Positions 1 through 8,290 are shown, counted from the first letter of the stretch. The stretch: 24,118 nucleotides of DNA from JADFNO01 sp965369945 (GCA_965369945.1 CBDUST010000034.1:1-24118), one strand, 5' to 3'. Notes: generated from the letters alone by a model not told the origin. Made by a program: numbers and translations.

Positions 1-17
1 ACGGAGGGCTCCGGATC

Positions 18-725
18 GTGAAGAAAGCTGCTGACGCCGGTCGCAACTTCAGTGCGCTCATCAAGAAGATCGGCAAGCCCGCCCCGCCTCCCAAACAAGA
101 GGATCCGATTGACGTTCTGGTCATGTCCTTCCTGATGTGGGATAGCACCGCGGCCAAGGCCAAGACCGCCTACGAGCGAATCCAGCAACGGATCGTGGAT
201 TTCAACGATCTGCGCGTGTCGATGCCCCAAGAGATCATCGGGTTCATCGGGAGCCGCTACCCCAGGGTCGAAGAGCGGTCTGAACGATTGCGAGCCGTGC
301 TCCGAAACATCTACAATCGCGAGCATGCAGTGAGCCTTCGAAGGCTCGATTCGATGGGAAAACGCGAGATCAAGAAATACCTGCACTCGCTTGACGGGGT
401 CGTTCCCTTTGCTGCGGACCGGGTGATGTTGCTGTGTTTCGGTACGCACTGCATCCCCGTGGATGACAATCTGCACAGCGCGCTTCTCAACGCCGGAGCC
501 TGCGAAAACACCCTCGACCTCTCGGAATTGTCATCCTGGCTCTCTCGGCAGGTCAAGGCCTCCGAGGCCGCGGCGACGTACTTTTCACTGCAAGCCTGGG
601 TCGATCGAGGCGCAAGCCTGCCTAGAAGTCGACCCACCGCCCCACGAGCAGCGACAACGACTTCAACAAAGAAAAAGAAGCCGACTGCCGTGGCCGGACG
701 GAAGAAATCGTCGCGCAGTCGATGA
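18..725 (+). CDS. HhH-GPD (endonuclease III-like) DNA glycosylase-related protein
   Basis: Likely base-excision-repair fold, 235 aa. Starts at GTG with a GGAGGG ribosome binding site 9 bases upstream, so the gene is complete. The helix-hairpin-helix segment lies near residues 125-142 and is followed by IPVDD at 147-150. D149 aligns with the catalytic Asp of the Nth family (VDTH). The Lys that gives Nth its lyase activity (the K of the LPGVGRK hairpin) is replaced by F131, and the four-Cys iron-sulfur cluster at the C-terminus is absent. Residues 205-235 are a Lys/Arg/Thr/Ser-rich tail that may bind nucleic acid. The fold call is from motif reading; activity as a monofunctional glycosylase, or no activity, are both possible. 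The next gene begins 58 bases downstream on the same strand. Confidence 0.6.
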   Translation: MKKAADAGRNFSALIKKIGKPAPPPKQEDPIDVLVMSFLMWDSTAAKAKTAYERIQQRIVDFNDLRVSMPQEIIGFIGSRYPRVEERSERLRAVLRNIYNREHAVSLRRLDSMGKREIKKYLHSLDGVVPFAADRVMLLCFGTHCIPVDDNLHSALLNAGACENTLDLSELSSWLSRQVKASEAAATYFSLQAWVDRGASLPRSRPTAPRAATTTSTKKKKPTAVAGRKKSSRSR

Positions 726-783
726 GTCGGCTTCCCTTTGGCGCCGACACCGCAAGTCTTTCTTCGCAGGCTAGACTTCCCTG

Positions 784-3700
784 ATGCTGATGTTCTCTCC
801 AACGCTGCCCCGGCTCGGTCCTGGACGCTGGGGCCTGGTATCGCTGGCGTTGGCAGGCCTCGTCCTTATTGGTTGCGGCCAAGGGCAGCAGTCCCGTCAG
901 TCTCGAAGGTTGCCTGCCCGCATTGACCCCCAACGCACCGCTCCGGAGAACCTTGCCCATCTAGCGGCGGCTGAAATTACATCATCAAGGCTCACTCCCC
1001 TTCAGGTGCCGACGCCTCCGGGCGTTGATCCGCAGGTGCTCACAGAGCGCGACGCCTCCGACGACGCTGCGACCATGAGCCTCGATCGTGCCCTGAAAAC
1101 AATCGATAAAGAGTTTTTCGCGGAGGGTGACGTTTTCTCCAAAATCCCGAGTGTTGATGCAGCCGTTCAGTACCAGGCGCTGCGCCACTACCTCAAGGGC
1201 CGTGATGCGGCGCTGAACAACAGATCACTTGTGGCGATCACTGAGCTTCGACAAGCGGCCGAACTCGATCCCTACGATCCCAACATCCTCCGTGAGTTGG
1301 GGCGCATGTATCTTCACCCAGGAGACCCAAGAGAAAGGGATCGACACCGGGGCGTGGGCATCTATCAGCGACTGCTACAAGTTCGTCCGGATGACCACGA
1401 GGCGCTGTTCGAATTGGGGTTTGCCGCGGCCAATCGGCTGGCGCACGCGGAGTCGGCAGCGCACTTGGCGCAACCTCGCCTTGCTGGACGGACCTTTGAC
1501 CACGAGCCCGGCGCGCCATACGTCGCTGACTTCATACTTGTCGAATCATTATGGAAGCTCGGGTACGACCGGGCTGCGATCGAACTTGGGCGCGAGGTGG
1601 TGCTGACGCCGCCCCGGATCGATCGTCCTACGGTTCACGCCGGGCGCATCGAGTCCATATATCGTCAGCGCGGCGATATATGGAGAGCCATCGGTGATGC
1701 GCACTGTCGGCTCGGCGAGTACGCACTCGCGCTGGACGCCTACCAACAGTCTGCTGCGCTGCCCATCGCCGATCCCAGTGCACTGGATCGACGGGTTATT
1801 TACGCCAATCTTCGGCTCGGACGAATCTTCAGCGCCCAGCGAAAGGTACTCGCTACGCTCGGTGGCGATAAGTCGCCGGCCACGCAGCGCAGCGTTCGTC
1901 TGTGCAGCTACCTTGAGCAGCACGTCGATCAAACCCAACTGCTCGCTGAGGCCGTTGGGCAACGCTACCGCGAGAATCTTGATGATCCCTACTTGGCCAG
2001 AGCAGCGGCGGCGCTGATGCGGCCGGCCGAAGCCGTGGAACTGCTTCGGCAGTTCCTCGATCGGCGACCGGATGACCGGGCTGTCCTTAGCCAACTGCTG
2101 CAATGGCTCGTGCAGCAAGATCCGCAGTTGGCTGTGGATTTGACCGCCAATCTTTGCGCGGCACACCCTGAGTTATCTGGGACATACGTCCTAAGGCTCT
2201 CTGTGGCCGCGCCGAGCCCAACTGACCTGTTTGAGTTTGTGCGACGCATGTCCCCCGCGCCGGAGGTCGCGATTATCGAGAGTCGGCTCCTTGCGTATCT
2301 GCGCGGTTTCGGCCGGGCATGGACGGTTTGCGAAACAGCGCTCGCTTCCTGGCCCCACGATCAAGCCTTGCTGCTATTGCAACTCGCCTTAGCGGCGGAT
2401 CTGAGAGAGCCGCAGTTGCTGGATCGAGCCGTCGAGGCTGTTGCTCAATACGATGATGTCACGACTTGGCTGGCCCGCGCCCAAGCGCGGCGAGCGTTGG
2501 GCCAGACCGACTCGGCGTTGAATGCCGCGGAGGCGGCGCTTGCCATTGCTCCGCAGGACGTCAAAGTCATGACGGAGTTGGCGCGTTCCAGCGCAGCGCA
2601 CGCAGCAACGATTGAGGACGTTGAGGATAAGCGCGGATACATGCAGGACGCGGTGGCCAGGGCCGAACGCGCCATTGAACTCGACCCCGATCACCCCGAC
2701 GCCTACGCGACGCTCCTGGGGTTCTTTGACGAAACGGGACTCTTGCGAAATTCGCAGATGTACGATCGTACAATCAGCCGACTGCGCGATGCCGCTCCGG
2801 ACTCTGCGCTGCTCGTTCAAGTGCTGGCGCAGCGGGCCGCGCGCCAGGGCCGGTTCGAGCAAGCCATCGAACGGTTTCTTGGCCTGTATGACAACGATCG
2901 AACCGACACGACAAGCATGAACCTGGCTGTCGTCTCGTGGATTCGACAGGGGAAGCTTGACGCAGCGTTGCAGTGGCTTGACGAGCGAATGTCGGAGCGC
3001 CCCGGGGATCCGGCGTTGTTGGAACAATGGGCCGTGCTGCAACTACAGGATCGCAAGTTCGATGTCGCCATTGAACGGCTTGAGGCTCTGCTCGTTGCGC
3101 AACCGGAGCATTACTCCGCGCGACGGATGCTTGAGTCGGTGTATCGATCAGCCGGCGATCCTGATCGCGCGTTCGAGTTGTCAAAGCAACGATTGCTCTC
3201 GAGGCCGCAAGGTGTCCAGCGGGAGCTTGAGCTATCAGCTCTACACGCCGGTGCAGCAATGGGCGACATTGCGGTCAGACACCTTCAGTGGATTCATGCG
3301 CAACGCGACACCGCAACGTACGATCAGTTGGCAAGTGCCTTGGCCATTGCCGGGCGCATTGATGGCGCTGATCAACTCACGCTCCAATGGTCGAACTACA
3401 TCACGCAACGATTCCCCGATGCGCCGTTGCAAATGTACGGCAGTGGGCTGCGAGCGCTGGCGAGAATGGGGCGCCTAAACGACGAGTTCGACGCGCTGGT
3501 CCATCGCGCAGTTGGCTCCGCGCCGGGGGCCGCCGGATCATCATTGGCCGATACAACCATTTGGCAACGGCTTGGTCAGGCGCTGGTTGATGCAGGACAC
3601 CCCGCCGCCGCCGCCCGCGCAATGCGCGCCCGACTCCGTGCCGATGCGGCACTCGAGCCGCAGGCCTTGGCGCGCTTGATCAGTATCGCGATCACCGCCG

Positions 3701-4479
3701 ATGCTGCGGTTGATCACTCGGCTGATTCAGTTGACTTACTCAAAAGCTTGGCCTTGCGTGGCGTCCTGCCCAAACCGAACGAGGATTCCGATGAGCGGGC
3801 CTTGGCCGAAGCCTTCTATTCCACGAGTCAGATATACGCCACGTTGGGCAACAAAGCCAGCGCGGAGCGGTTGCTGCAGCTGGCGCTTCAGCTTTCCCCC
3901 AACCACGCGATGGTCCTGAACAATCTCGGTTACTCGCGAATCGACACGGGCCATAATGATGCGCAGAGCGTCCAGTGGGTTGAGCGAGCCTATGAGCTGG
4001 AACCGATGGACAGCAACATCTTGGATACGATCGGCTGGTTACGCTACAAGCAGGGGCGATTTGAAGATGCCGGCTCGGCGCGTGGTGCCTTGTCCCTCAT
4101 CAACGAAGCGATGGCCCGAGACTCTCAGCCGAGCGCGGAGGTGCTCGATCATCTCGGCGACGCGCAGTGGCGGGCTGGTGATACTGACGCGGCGACTGAC
4201 GCTTGGCGTCGCGCTGAGCAGTTGCTGGAAGCGCCCGGTTTCCGCGGACGCCTTTTGCAAAACTACCAGCTCGTTCAGATCCATCCCACGCAAGGATGGG
4301 GGTTGCTCGTGGCTGATCCGCAGGAACTGTATCATGAGAATTTCGGCTTGCTCTTGCAGCGTATCTCGGCCAAGCTCCGTGATGCCGGGCAAGGTAAAGA
4401 TCCCCAGTTCGCTCCAACCTTCGCCGAGATGGACCAGATAAAAACTTCAGGAGAATCCAACGATGGCCGGCCACAGTAA
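784..4479 (+). CDS. large tetratricopeptide-repeat lipoprotein
   Basis: A 1231-aa protein. The N-terminus has a hydrophobic segment (about residues 17-30) ending in a lipobox LIGC with Cys31, so it is probably exported and lipid-anchored. Most of the rest is helical repeat sequence with TPR signatures: around residues 155-215 (A-x-LDPYDPNILRELG), around 640-660 (AIELDPDHPDAYATL), and a clear run near 1020-1160 (LQLSPNHAMVLNNLGYSR, YELEPMDSNILDTIGWLRYKQG, EVLDHLGDAQWRAGD). These repeats usually form a scaffold for protein-protein contacts. An in-frame TAG at 772-774 limits the start; ATG at 784 or 790 are both possible and no strong ribosome binding site is seen. The 3' end overlaps yebC by 17 bases, suggesting coupled translation. 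The partner is unknown. Confidence 0.85.
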   Translation: MLMFSPTLPRLGPGRWGLVSLALAGLVLIGCGQGQQSRQSRRLPARIDPQRTAPENLAHLAAAEITSSRLTPLQVPTPPGVDPQVLTERDASDDAATMSLDRALKTIDKEFFAEGDVFSKIPSVDAAVQYQALRHYLKGRDAALNNRSLVAITELRQAAELDPYDPNILRELGRMYLHPGDPRERDRHRGVGIYQRLLQVRPDDHEALFELGFAAANRLAHAESAAHLAQPRLAGRTFDHEPGAPYVADFILVESLWKLGYDRAAIELGREVVLTPPRIDRPTVHAGRIESIYRQRGDIWRAIGDAHCRLGEYALALDAYQQSAALPIADPSALDRRVIYANLRLGRIFSAQRKVLATLGGDKSPATQRSVRLCSYLEQHVDQTQLLAEAVGQRYRENLDDPYLARAAAALMRPAEAVELLRQFLDRRPDDRAVLSQLLQWLVQQDPQLAVDLTANLCAAHPELSGTYVLRLSVAAPSPTDLFEFVRRMSPAPEVAIIESRLLAYLRGFGRAWTVCETALASWPHDQALLLLQLALAADLREPQLLDRAVEAVAQYDDVTTWLARAQARRALGQTDSALNAAEAALAIAPQDVKVMTELARSSAAHAATIEDVEDKRGYMQDAVARAERAIELDPDHPDAYATLLGFFDETGLLRNSQMYDRTISRLRDAAPDSALLVQVLAQRAARQGRFEQAIERFLGLYDNDRTDTTSMNLAVVSWIRQGKLDAALQWLDERMSERPGDPALLEQWAVLQLQDRKFDVAIERLEALLVAQPEHYSARRMLESVYRSAGDPDRAFELSKQRLLSRPQGVQRELELSALHAGAAMGDIAVRHLQWIHAQRDTATYDQLASALAIAGRIDGADQLTLQWSNYITQRFPDAPLQMYGSGLRALARMGRLNDEFDALVHRAVGSAPGAAGSSLADTTIWQRLGQALVDAGHPAAAARAMRARLRADAALEPQALARLISIAITADAAVDHSADSVDLLKSLALRGVLPKPNEDSDERALAEAFYSTSQIYATLGNKASAERLLQLALQLSPNHAMVLNNLGYSRIDTGHNDAQSVQWVERAYELEPMDSNILDTIGWLRYKQGRFEDAGSARGALSLINEAMARDSQPSAEVLDHLGDAQWRAGDTDAATDAWRRAEQLLEAPGFRGRLLQNYQLVQIHPTQGWGLLVADPQELYHENFGLLLQRISAKLRDAGQGKDPQFAPTFAEMDQIKTSGESNDGRPQ

Positions 4480-5206
4480 ATGGGCCAACATCAAACACCG
4501 CAAGGCGCGACAAGACGCTGTCCGAGGCAAGGCGTGGTCCAAGTGTAGCCGCGCGATCATCGTCGCTGCCAAGGCTGGCGGTAGTGATCCGGAGATGAAC
4601 CTCTCGCTTCGTTATGCGATTGATGAAGCTCGCGCCGCCAACATGCCCAAAGATACGATCGAAAAGGCGATCAACAAGGGTTCGGGCGCGACCGGTGAGG
4701 GCGCCAACTACGAACAAATTCGATACGAAGGATACGGGCCCGGCGGCGTGGCCATCATCGTCGATTGTCTGACCGACAACGTCAACCGCACGGCGCCGGA
4801 GATGCGACAGATATTCGAAAAGAGCGGCGGCAATCTCGCTAAGCCGGGGGCGGTGTCGTTCGGATTTGCGTCCAAAGGATTGATCCTCATCGAAGCGTCC
4901 AAGACCTCAGAAGATCAACTGATGGAGATTGCTCTGGAAGCCGGCGCTGAGGATGTCGTTGAATCAGACGGGGCGTGGGAAGTAACGTGCGAGCCGGCGG
5001 ATTTCATCGGCGTGAAAGAGGCGATCATCGCAGCCGGCATCGAGCCGGATTCCGCTGAGTTGACGATGATCCCCGCCAACACCGTTGCGTGTGATGCGAA
5101 GATTGGCGCAAAGGTCATGCGCTTGATCGATGCGATCGAAGAGCACGATGATGTGCAAAAGGTGTATTCCAACGCTGACATTCCCGACGAAGTGATGGCG
5201 GGGTAA
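4463..5206 (+). CDS. yebC: YebC/PmpR (TACO1) family protein
   Basis: A 247-aa member of the YebC/TACO1 family, recognised from the N-terminus MAGHSKWANIKHRKARQD, the segment YGPGGVAIIVDCLTDNVNRT, and full family length with no insertion. Family members were long annotated as transcriptional regulators; recent work ties them to ribosome function on difficult sequences such as proline stretches. Cytoplasmic. ATG is preceded by AGGAGA (4449-4454) at good spacing. The start lies inside the end of the TPR gene in another frame, so expression is probably linked. A 7-bp hairpin follows the stop. Confidence 0.95.
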   Translation: MAGHSKWANIKHRKARQDAVRGKAWSKCSRAIIVAAKAGGSDPEMNLSLRYAIDEARAANMPKDTIEKAINKGSGATGEGANYEQIRYEGYGPGGVAIIVDCLTDNVNRTAPEMRQIFEKSGGNLAKPGAVSFGFASKGLILIEASKTSEDQLMEIALEAGAEDVVESDGAWEVTCEPADFIGVKEAIIAAGIEPDSAELTMIPANTVACDAKIGAKVMRLIDAIEEHDDVQKVYSNADIPDEVMAG

Positions 5207-5217
5207 GAACACAAAGC

Positions 5218-5234
5218 CGCGACCGTTGGTCGCG
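5218..5234 (+). terminator. short GC hairpin between yebC and the SRPBCC gene
   Basis: CGCGACC (5218-5224) and GGTCGCG (5228-5234) form a perfect 7-bp stem with a 3-base loop, followed by CCTCTT rather than a T run. It could weaken read-through from yebC or protect the downstream leader. A true rho-independent terminator is not shown. Confidence 0.35.
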
Positions 5235-5261
5235 CCTCTTCTGGAATCGAAGGAGAAACCA

Positions 5262-5735
5262 ATGGGTCCAATCACCGCGAGCAAACACCTTCGCGCACCG
5301 CTGGAAACGGTTTGGGAAGTCATGGCCGAATTCGACAACGCCGCTGATCGAATTCAAGCGATCGTGAAATTGGAAGTCCTTACCGATGGCCCGGTCGGAC
5401 TGGGCACGCGCTTCCGTGAGACGCGCATCATGTTCAAGAAGGAAGCGACCGAGGAGATGGAGATCACGGCGTGGGATCCGCCGAACTCCTACACCACGGA
5501 GGCTGATGGATGCGGCTGCCATTACACGACCGTGATTACCTGCGAGGGCGACGGTGACGGCACGAAGGTGACGATCTCGATGAGCATCGCTCCACTGACG
5601 ACGTTCGGCAAAATCATGGGCGCATTGATGGGTTTGATGATGAAAAGCGCTGGAGCTAAGGCGTTCGCGAAGGACCTCGAAGATCTGAAAGCCTTCGTTG
5701 AATCATCCGACACGGCCAGCGCCCAACCAGCGTGA
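5262..5735 (+). CDS. SRPBCC (START/polyketide cyclase-like) domain protein
   Basis: A 157-aa single-domain protein. The pattern is that of the SRPBCC/START-like fold: an N-terminal strand (ITASKHLRAPLETVWEVMAEFD), middle strands with GPVGLGTRFRE, and a long C-terminal helix (GKIMGALMG... AFAKDLEDLKAFVE). Such proteins enclose a hydrophobic pocket for a small ligand; the ligand here is unknown. An open frame extends to 5226, but AAGGAGAA at 5250-5257 sits just ahead of ATG 5262, and the domain starts there, so 5262 is the better start. The 3' end overlaps, in the opposite direction, the end of the broken gene 5656-6054. Confidence 0.75.
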   Translation: MGPITASKHLRAPLETVWEVMAEFDNAADRIQAIVKLEVLTDGPVGLGTRFRETRIMFKKEATEEMEITAWDPPNSYTTEADGCGCHYTTVITCEGDGDGTKVTISMSIAPLTTFGKIMGALMGLMMKSAGAKAFAKDLEDLKAFVESSDTASAQPA

Positions 5736-6054
5736 GACTCTTGCAGGCCACTTGCTTCTGCAACAATCGTTGCGAACTAACACCATCGACCCGACAAATC
5801 TCGCCGCGCACTTCCAACTCCAGTTTGACCGTCGTCGTGAACCAACCGACTGATCCAAGTTCAGCCAATTCCTTGCGCGATATTTGCTTCTTAACGAGTG
5901 CTCGGAGCTCTTGAAACTCTACGCCATCACCCCGCTGAGGCACGACCTTCAGAATCGCCTTGCGCAGCGCATCGAATTTCCACGTATCAATGCGCGTGGG
6001 TTTCTTCCCGGGCGTCGGCGTACGGCGGGTCGTCTAGTCGTTCTTCGCAGGCAC
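5656..6054 (-). pseudogene. small conserved protein gene interrupted by an amber codon
   Basis: Read downward from GTG 6054, which has a strong AGGAGA site 6 bases upstream, the frame gives VPAKND and then TAG at 6034-6036, and continues open for about 125 codons. The continuation looks like a real protein: WKFDALRKAILKVVPQRG, then ELAELGSVGWFTTTVKLELEVRGEI, a short winged-helix-like pattern that I believe recurs in planctomycete proteins of unknown function. A single AAG-to-TAG change at codon 7 would explain the break. Between the TAG and GTG 5943 there is no ATG, GTG or TTG start in frame. Alternatives are a sequencing error, suppression, or use of GTG 5943, which would lose part of the domain. 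The tail after QRLLQKQ runs on into the SRPBCC gene and may reflect a lost stop. Confidence 0.55.
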
Positions 6055-6089
6055 TGGACTTCTCCTACGCGCTCGCCTCAGGTTCGCGG

Positions 6090-6593
6090 CTAAACATTCG
6101 ATGAGGCTAAGTATTGTGGAGCGTCTTCGTCAAACGATAATTCGAAGATCCCCCCGGGTTCTGTCGTATGCCATTGATATAGTAGCTCGCCGATGCGATT
6201 GCGGATCGTATCGATCATCGTTGCGTCGATCTCATCCGGAATACAGCAACCGTTCTGCTCGCACATTGATCGCAATTCGCTGTTGAAATCGTCACACGGT
6301 TTCCCGTTCACCATCTCAATTTGCAGCAAGCCCACAATGAACTCGGTGTGAACCGCTTCGGTCGGCGCCTGGAAAGTCTGCTGCTCCTTGGGTTTCTCAA
6401 AGTCAGTGATATCCACGCCACTAGCGACGAGGCTGTAAAACGAATCACGCAAGCCAAGCGTCGTTTCCACGACATAGTGAACCAGATCGTGTTGCGCTGG
6501 AATTCGCAACCGCGTCCACGTCGTAGACCCGTCGCTGCGAATACACGTCAAGACATCCGGCTTGCCCTTACCTTTCTTCAATCGAATGATCAT
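6090..6593 (-). CDS. conserved hypothetical protein (about 167 aa)
   Basis: The product begins MIIRLKKGKGKPDVLTC and has a lead strand pattern followed by HDLVHYVVETTLGLRDSFYSLVASGVDITDF, which I recognise as a recurrent conserved block in uncharacterised bacterial proteins. The C-terminal half is helical and acidic, with CCIPDEIDATMIDTIRNRIGE. No signal peptide or membrane segment; probably cytoplasmic. The open frame extends to GTG 6617, but the conserved start fits ATG 6593. The function is not known. It lies 35 bases upstream of the amber-interrupted gene and 42 bases downstream of the RNHCP gene, all on the minus strand, so the three may be one transcript. Confidence 0.65.
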   Translation of the reverse strand: MIIRLKKGKGKPDVLTCIRSDGSTTWTRLRIPAQHDLVHYVVETTLGLRDSFYSLVASGVDITDFEKPKEQQTFQAPTEAVHTEFIVGLLQIEMVNGKPCDDFNSELRSMCEQNGCCIPDEIDATMIDTIRNRIGELLYQWHTTEPGGIFELSFDEDAPQYLASSNV

Positions 6594-6635
6594 CACGATG
6601 TCATTCTTTCGCCGCACCGCCTCTCGTTCAACCCA

Positions 6636-7010
6636 TCATCTCGAAAAAGGGGTCGGGAGTCGTTTCCGGCACTCGGGAGTCATTTTCGGCCGTGTTCGGC
6701 GCCCGTTCAACAACCGGATAAGCGCCTTGATATCATCCGGCTGGGCTGTCCGCTCGGCGACACGATTGGCGCGCACGACAGCACAACGGCAACATTGATG
6801 GACAACCTGCCAACCTTTTCCTGTGCGGCGCAATTCGATCGGCTCCATCAATCCATCACAATCCGCCGCCCGATCGCCCGGCTTGCAGTCCACATGTCTA
6901 GACCACAAGCATGATGGGCAGTGGTTTCGGTAACTGCCGTTCGTTAGCGGCCCAACGACTTGCCCACAATGCGCGCAAACAAAGCCTGTGTTTTCTTCAG
7001 ATCGACCCAC
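6636..7010 (-). CDS. RNHCP domain zinc-ribbon protein
   Basis: A 124-aa protein with the family signature: FVCAHCG at residues 10-16 and YRNHCPSCLWSRHVD at 27-41, giving C12, C15, C31 and C34 as a likely zinc-binding set. It is followed by CDGLMEPIELR and GKGWQVVHQCCRC. RNHCP is a named domain of unknown function, cytoplasmic, possibly nucleic-acid binding. GTG 7010 is preferred because AAGGAG lies 8 bases ahead of it at 7019-7024; ATG 7028 is an alternative. The last 20 residues (RRTRPKMTPECRKRLPTPFSR) look unlike the domain and may be read-through past an older end. It heads the small minus-strand gene set. Confidence 0.8.
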   Translation of the reverse strand: MGRSEENTGFVCAHCGQVVGPLTNGSYRNHCPSCLWSRHVDCKPGDRAADCDGLMEPIELRRTGKGWQVVHQCCRCAVVRANRVAERTAQPDDIKALIRLLNGRRTRPKMTPECRKRLPTPFSR

Positions 7011-7457
7011 GACCTGGTCTCCTTGCATGGGGGTTTCCCAATCGCAAAGAGGCCAGGGTTCCGTTTACTCTTGCCGCCCGTCATTTGAGCAGGCAGCTTC
7101 CAGGCTTGAATCGAAGAGCGGCCGATTCACCGCCGACCTTTCGGGTCAGCGGTTACTTCCAGTTCCAACTTCATCGGGGCATCTTTCATCCCTGAATCCG
7201 GACCACGACCGAGTTTGTACGCTTTGACTCGGCCACTGTAAGACGGCTTGCGTCGCCTTCCACCGGTAGGCGTCATTTGATCGCACTGGCATCGGCGTCG
7301 TCCCCTGAATCAGGAGCAGGCCAAGCACAGCATTCGTCGAAGCATCATGCTCCTTTCAAATCTATGAACCATTTCAGACAATCAACGTGAGCATTGTAGC
7401 GTGGTCATCGTGCGACGAACGCGCGGTCCGGGGGCCCGCCGCTAAACTTGGTGATCC
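7011..7457. other. 447-base stretch without a convincing gene
   Basis: Only short open frames exist here. On the minus strand an AAAGGAG site at 7351-7357 precedes ATG 7345, but that frame meets TGA at 7310-7312. The same frame reopens from ATG 7276 to 7127 (49 aa, very basic, ending with MKLELEVTADPKGRR), closes again, and continues into the RNHCP gene. This could be the remains of a decayed gene. No RNA gene or long inverted repeat was seen. Confidence 0.4.
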
Positions 7458-7733
7458 ATGGCTCTGTCCCGTTATGACATCCTCTTCACCGGCCGGGTTC
7501 AGGGCGTGTTCTTCCGCGCGACCGCTGAGGAGATCGCCCGCCGCCATGATGTCACCGGCTGGGTGCGGAACGAGCGCGACGGGTCGGTTCGGTGTGTCGT
7601 CGAGGGTGACCCGGCTGAGCTTGACCGTTTTGTCGCCGCTATTCAACTGGCCAAGCAAGCCAATATCGACAACACCGAGATCACCTGCCTTGACGCCACC
7701 GGCGAGTTCGATGGCTTCTCAGTGCGGTATTGA
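7458..7733 (+). CDS. acyP: acylphosphatase
   Basis: A 91-aa protein that hydrolyses acyl phosphates such as 1,3-bisphosphoglycerate or carbamoyl phosphate to the carboxylate and phosphate in the cytoplasm. The active-site loop GRVQGVFFR (12-20) gives the phosphate-binding Arg20, and GWVRNERDGSV (35-44) gives catalytic Asn38; both residues are intact. Length and the final FSVRY match the family. ATG 7458 is the only sensible start, with just a weak GGTGAT upstream. A structured intergenic segment separates it from the lipoprotein gene. Confidence 0.95.
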   Translation: MALSRYDILFTGRVQGVFFRATAEEIARRHDVTGWVRNERDGSVRCVVEGDPAELDRFVAAIQLAKQANIDNTEITCLDATGEFDGFSVRY

Positions 7734-7791
7734 CCCGGACCCCCGGACCCTCGAAAGCCGGACCTGACGAGTCCGCGAGGAAGGTCCGGGT
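7733..7791 (+). other. nested inverted repeat, possible structured RNA
   Basis: ACCCGGACC (7733-7741) pairs with GGTCCGGGT (7783-7791), CCTCG (7749-7753) with CGAGG (7776-7780), and CGGAC (7759-7763) with GTCCG (7771-7775), closing a 7-base loop. The stems are properly nested with a 7/2 internal loop and a 5-base bulge. This is more structure than a simple terminator, and no T run follows. It begins at the last base of the acylphosphatase stop codon and ends 46 bases before the lipoprotein start. The role is unknown. Confidence 0.35.
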
Positions 7792-7837
7792 AATGGCAGC
7801 GCTTGACAATCACTCTACGATGACGACCCTATTACCC

Positions 7838-8290
7838 ATGAAGATCACCTCGTGCCTTACCGTTGTTATCCTCGTCGGTACGCTTCTTTGCGGCTGCACC
7901 TCTGTTCAACGAGAGTTCCTCGGCTCGCCCTCGGACCAGGTCTGGACGGCAATGGTCGCGGTTGCCCAGAGCCCCGACTACGACGATTGGACCGTGACCC
8001 AGAACGATGTCTGGGTGGACGATGCATCACAGCGCATTGAGATCTACCGCCGAATGCGGCGCGTGCTTCATCAGCCTGCCTACAGGGCCCGGCGTGAAAA
8101 TCGCGAATGGCGGTTCCAGGTGATCTTCCAGCCGCCCGTGGCTACTTTCACCAGTCGCGGGATGGGGGTTCCAGCACACGCTCAAGAGGAGGCTGAACAC
8201 TTCTTTGATGAGGTGCTCGATCTTCTGGGCGGTATGCCGACTGCGTCAGACGAACCTACCTCTGAGTCCATCGATTCGTCGGACAAGTAA
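7838..8290 (+). CDS. small lipoprotein of unknown function
   Basis: A 150-aa product from ATG 7838, beginning MKITSCLTVVILVGTLLCGC: a short signal peptide with lipobox LCGC and lipidation at Cys20. The mature part has VQREFLGSPSDQVWTAMVAVAQ, DDWTVTQNDVWVDDASQRIEIYRR and a strand-rich middle, with a Ser/Asp-rich tail. The open frame reaches back to TTG 7730, but that extension crosses the structured intergenic repeat and has no protein-like pattern; ATG 7820 is a second option. I do not recognise the family. The pattern of alternating strands resembles small beta-rich planctomycete lipoproteins. Confidence 0.7.
   Translation: MKITSCLTVVILVGTLLCGCTSVQREFLGSPSDQVWTAMVAVAQSPDYDDWTVTQNDVWVDDASQRIEIYRRMRRVLHQPAYRARRENREWRFQVIFQPPVATFTSRGMGVPAHAQEEAEHFFDEVLDLLGGMPTASDEPTSESIDSSDK

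Noticed and set aside
311..802. Minus-strand frame of 163 codons opposite the HhH gene
   Set aside because: Shadow of the plus-strand gene; no ribosome binding site or domain, and a low-complexity Phe run opposite the Lys-rich tail.
1549..3259. Several minus-strand frames of 160-217 codons within the TPR gene
   Set aside because: They are antisense shadows of a high-GC coding region with clear TPR repeats on the plus strand.
6321..6914. Plus-strand frame of 197 codons
   Set aside because: It is antisense to the conserved 167-aa gene and the RNHCP gene, both with family patterns on the minus strand.
7276..7345. Second possible selenocysteine TGA (7310-7312) after an AAAGGAG-led ATG
   Set aside because: The frame is closed by a further stop, shows no redox motif of a known selenoprotein family, and no SECIS-like hairpin was found after the TGA.
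7759..7785. CTGACGA-GTCC-GCGA-GGA segment resembling a hammerhead ribozyme core
   Set aside because: The required GAAA box does not follow stem II, and the nearby upstream GAAA leaves no room for stems I and III in a circularly permuted form. The resemblance is partial.
7783..7795. GAGGAAGGTCCGGG, similar to a conserved RNase P RNA segment
   Set aside because: None of the other conserved RNase P RNA segments follow, and the lipoprotein gene starts 46 bases downstream.
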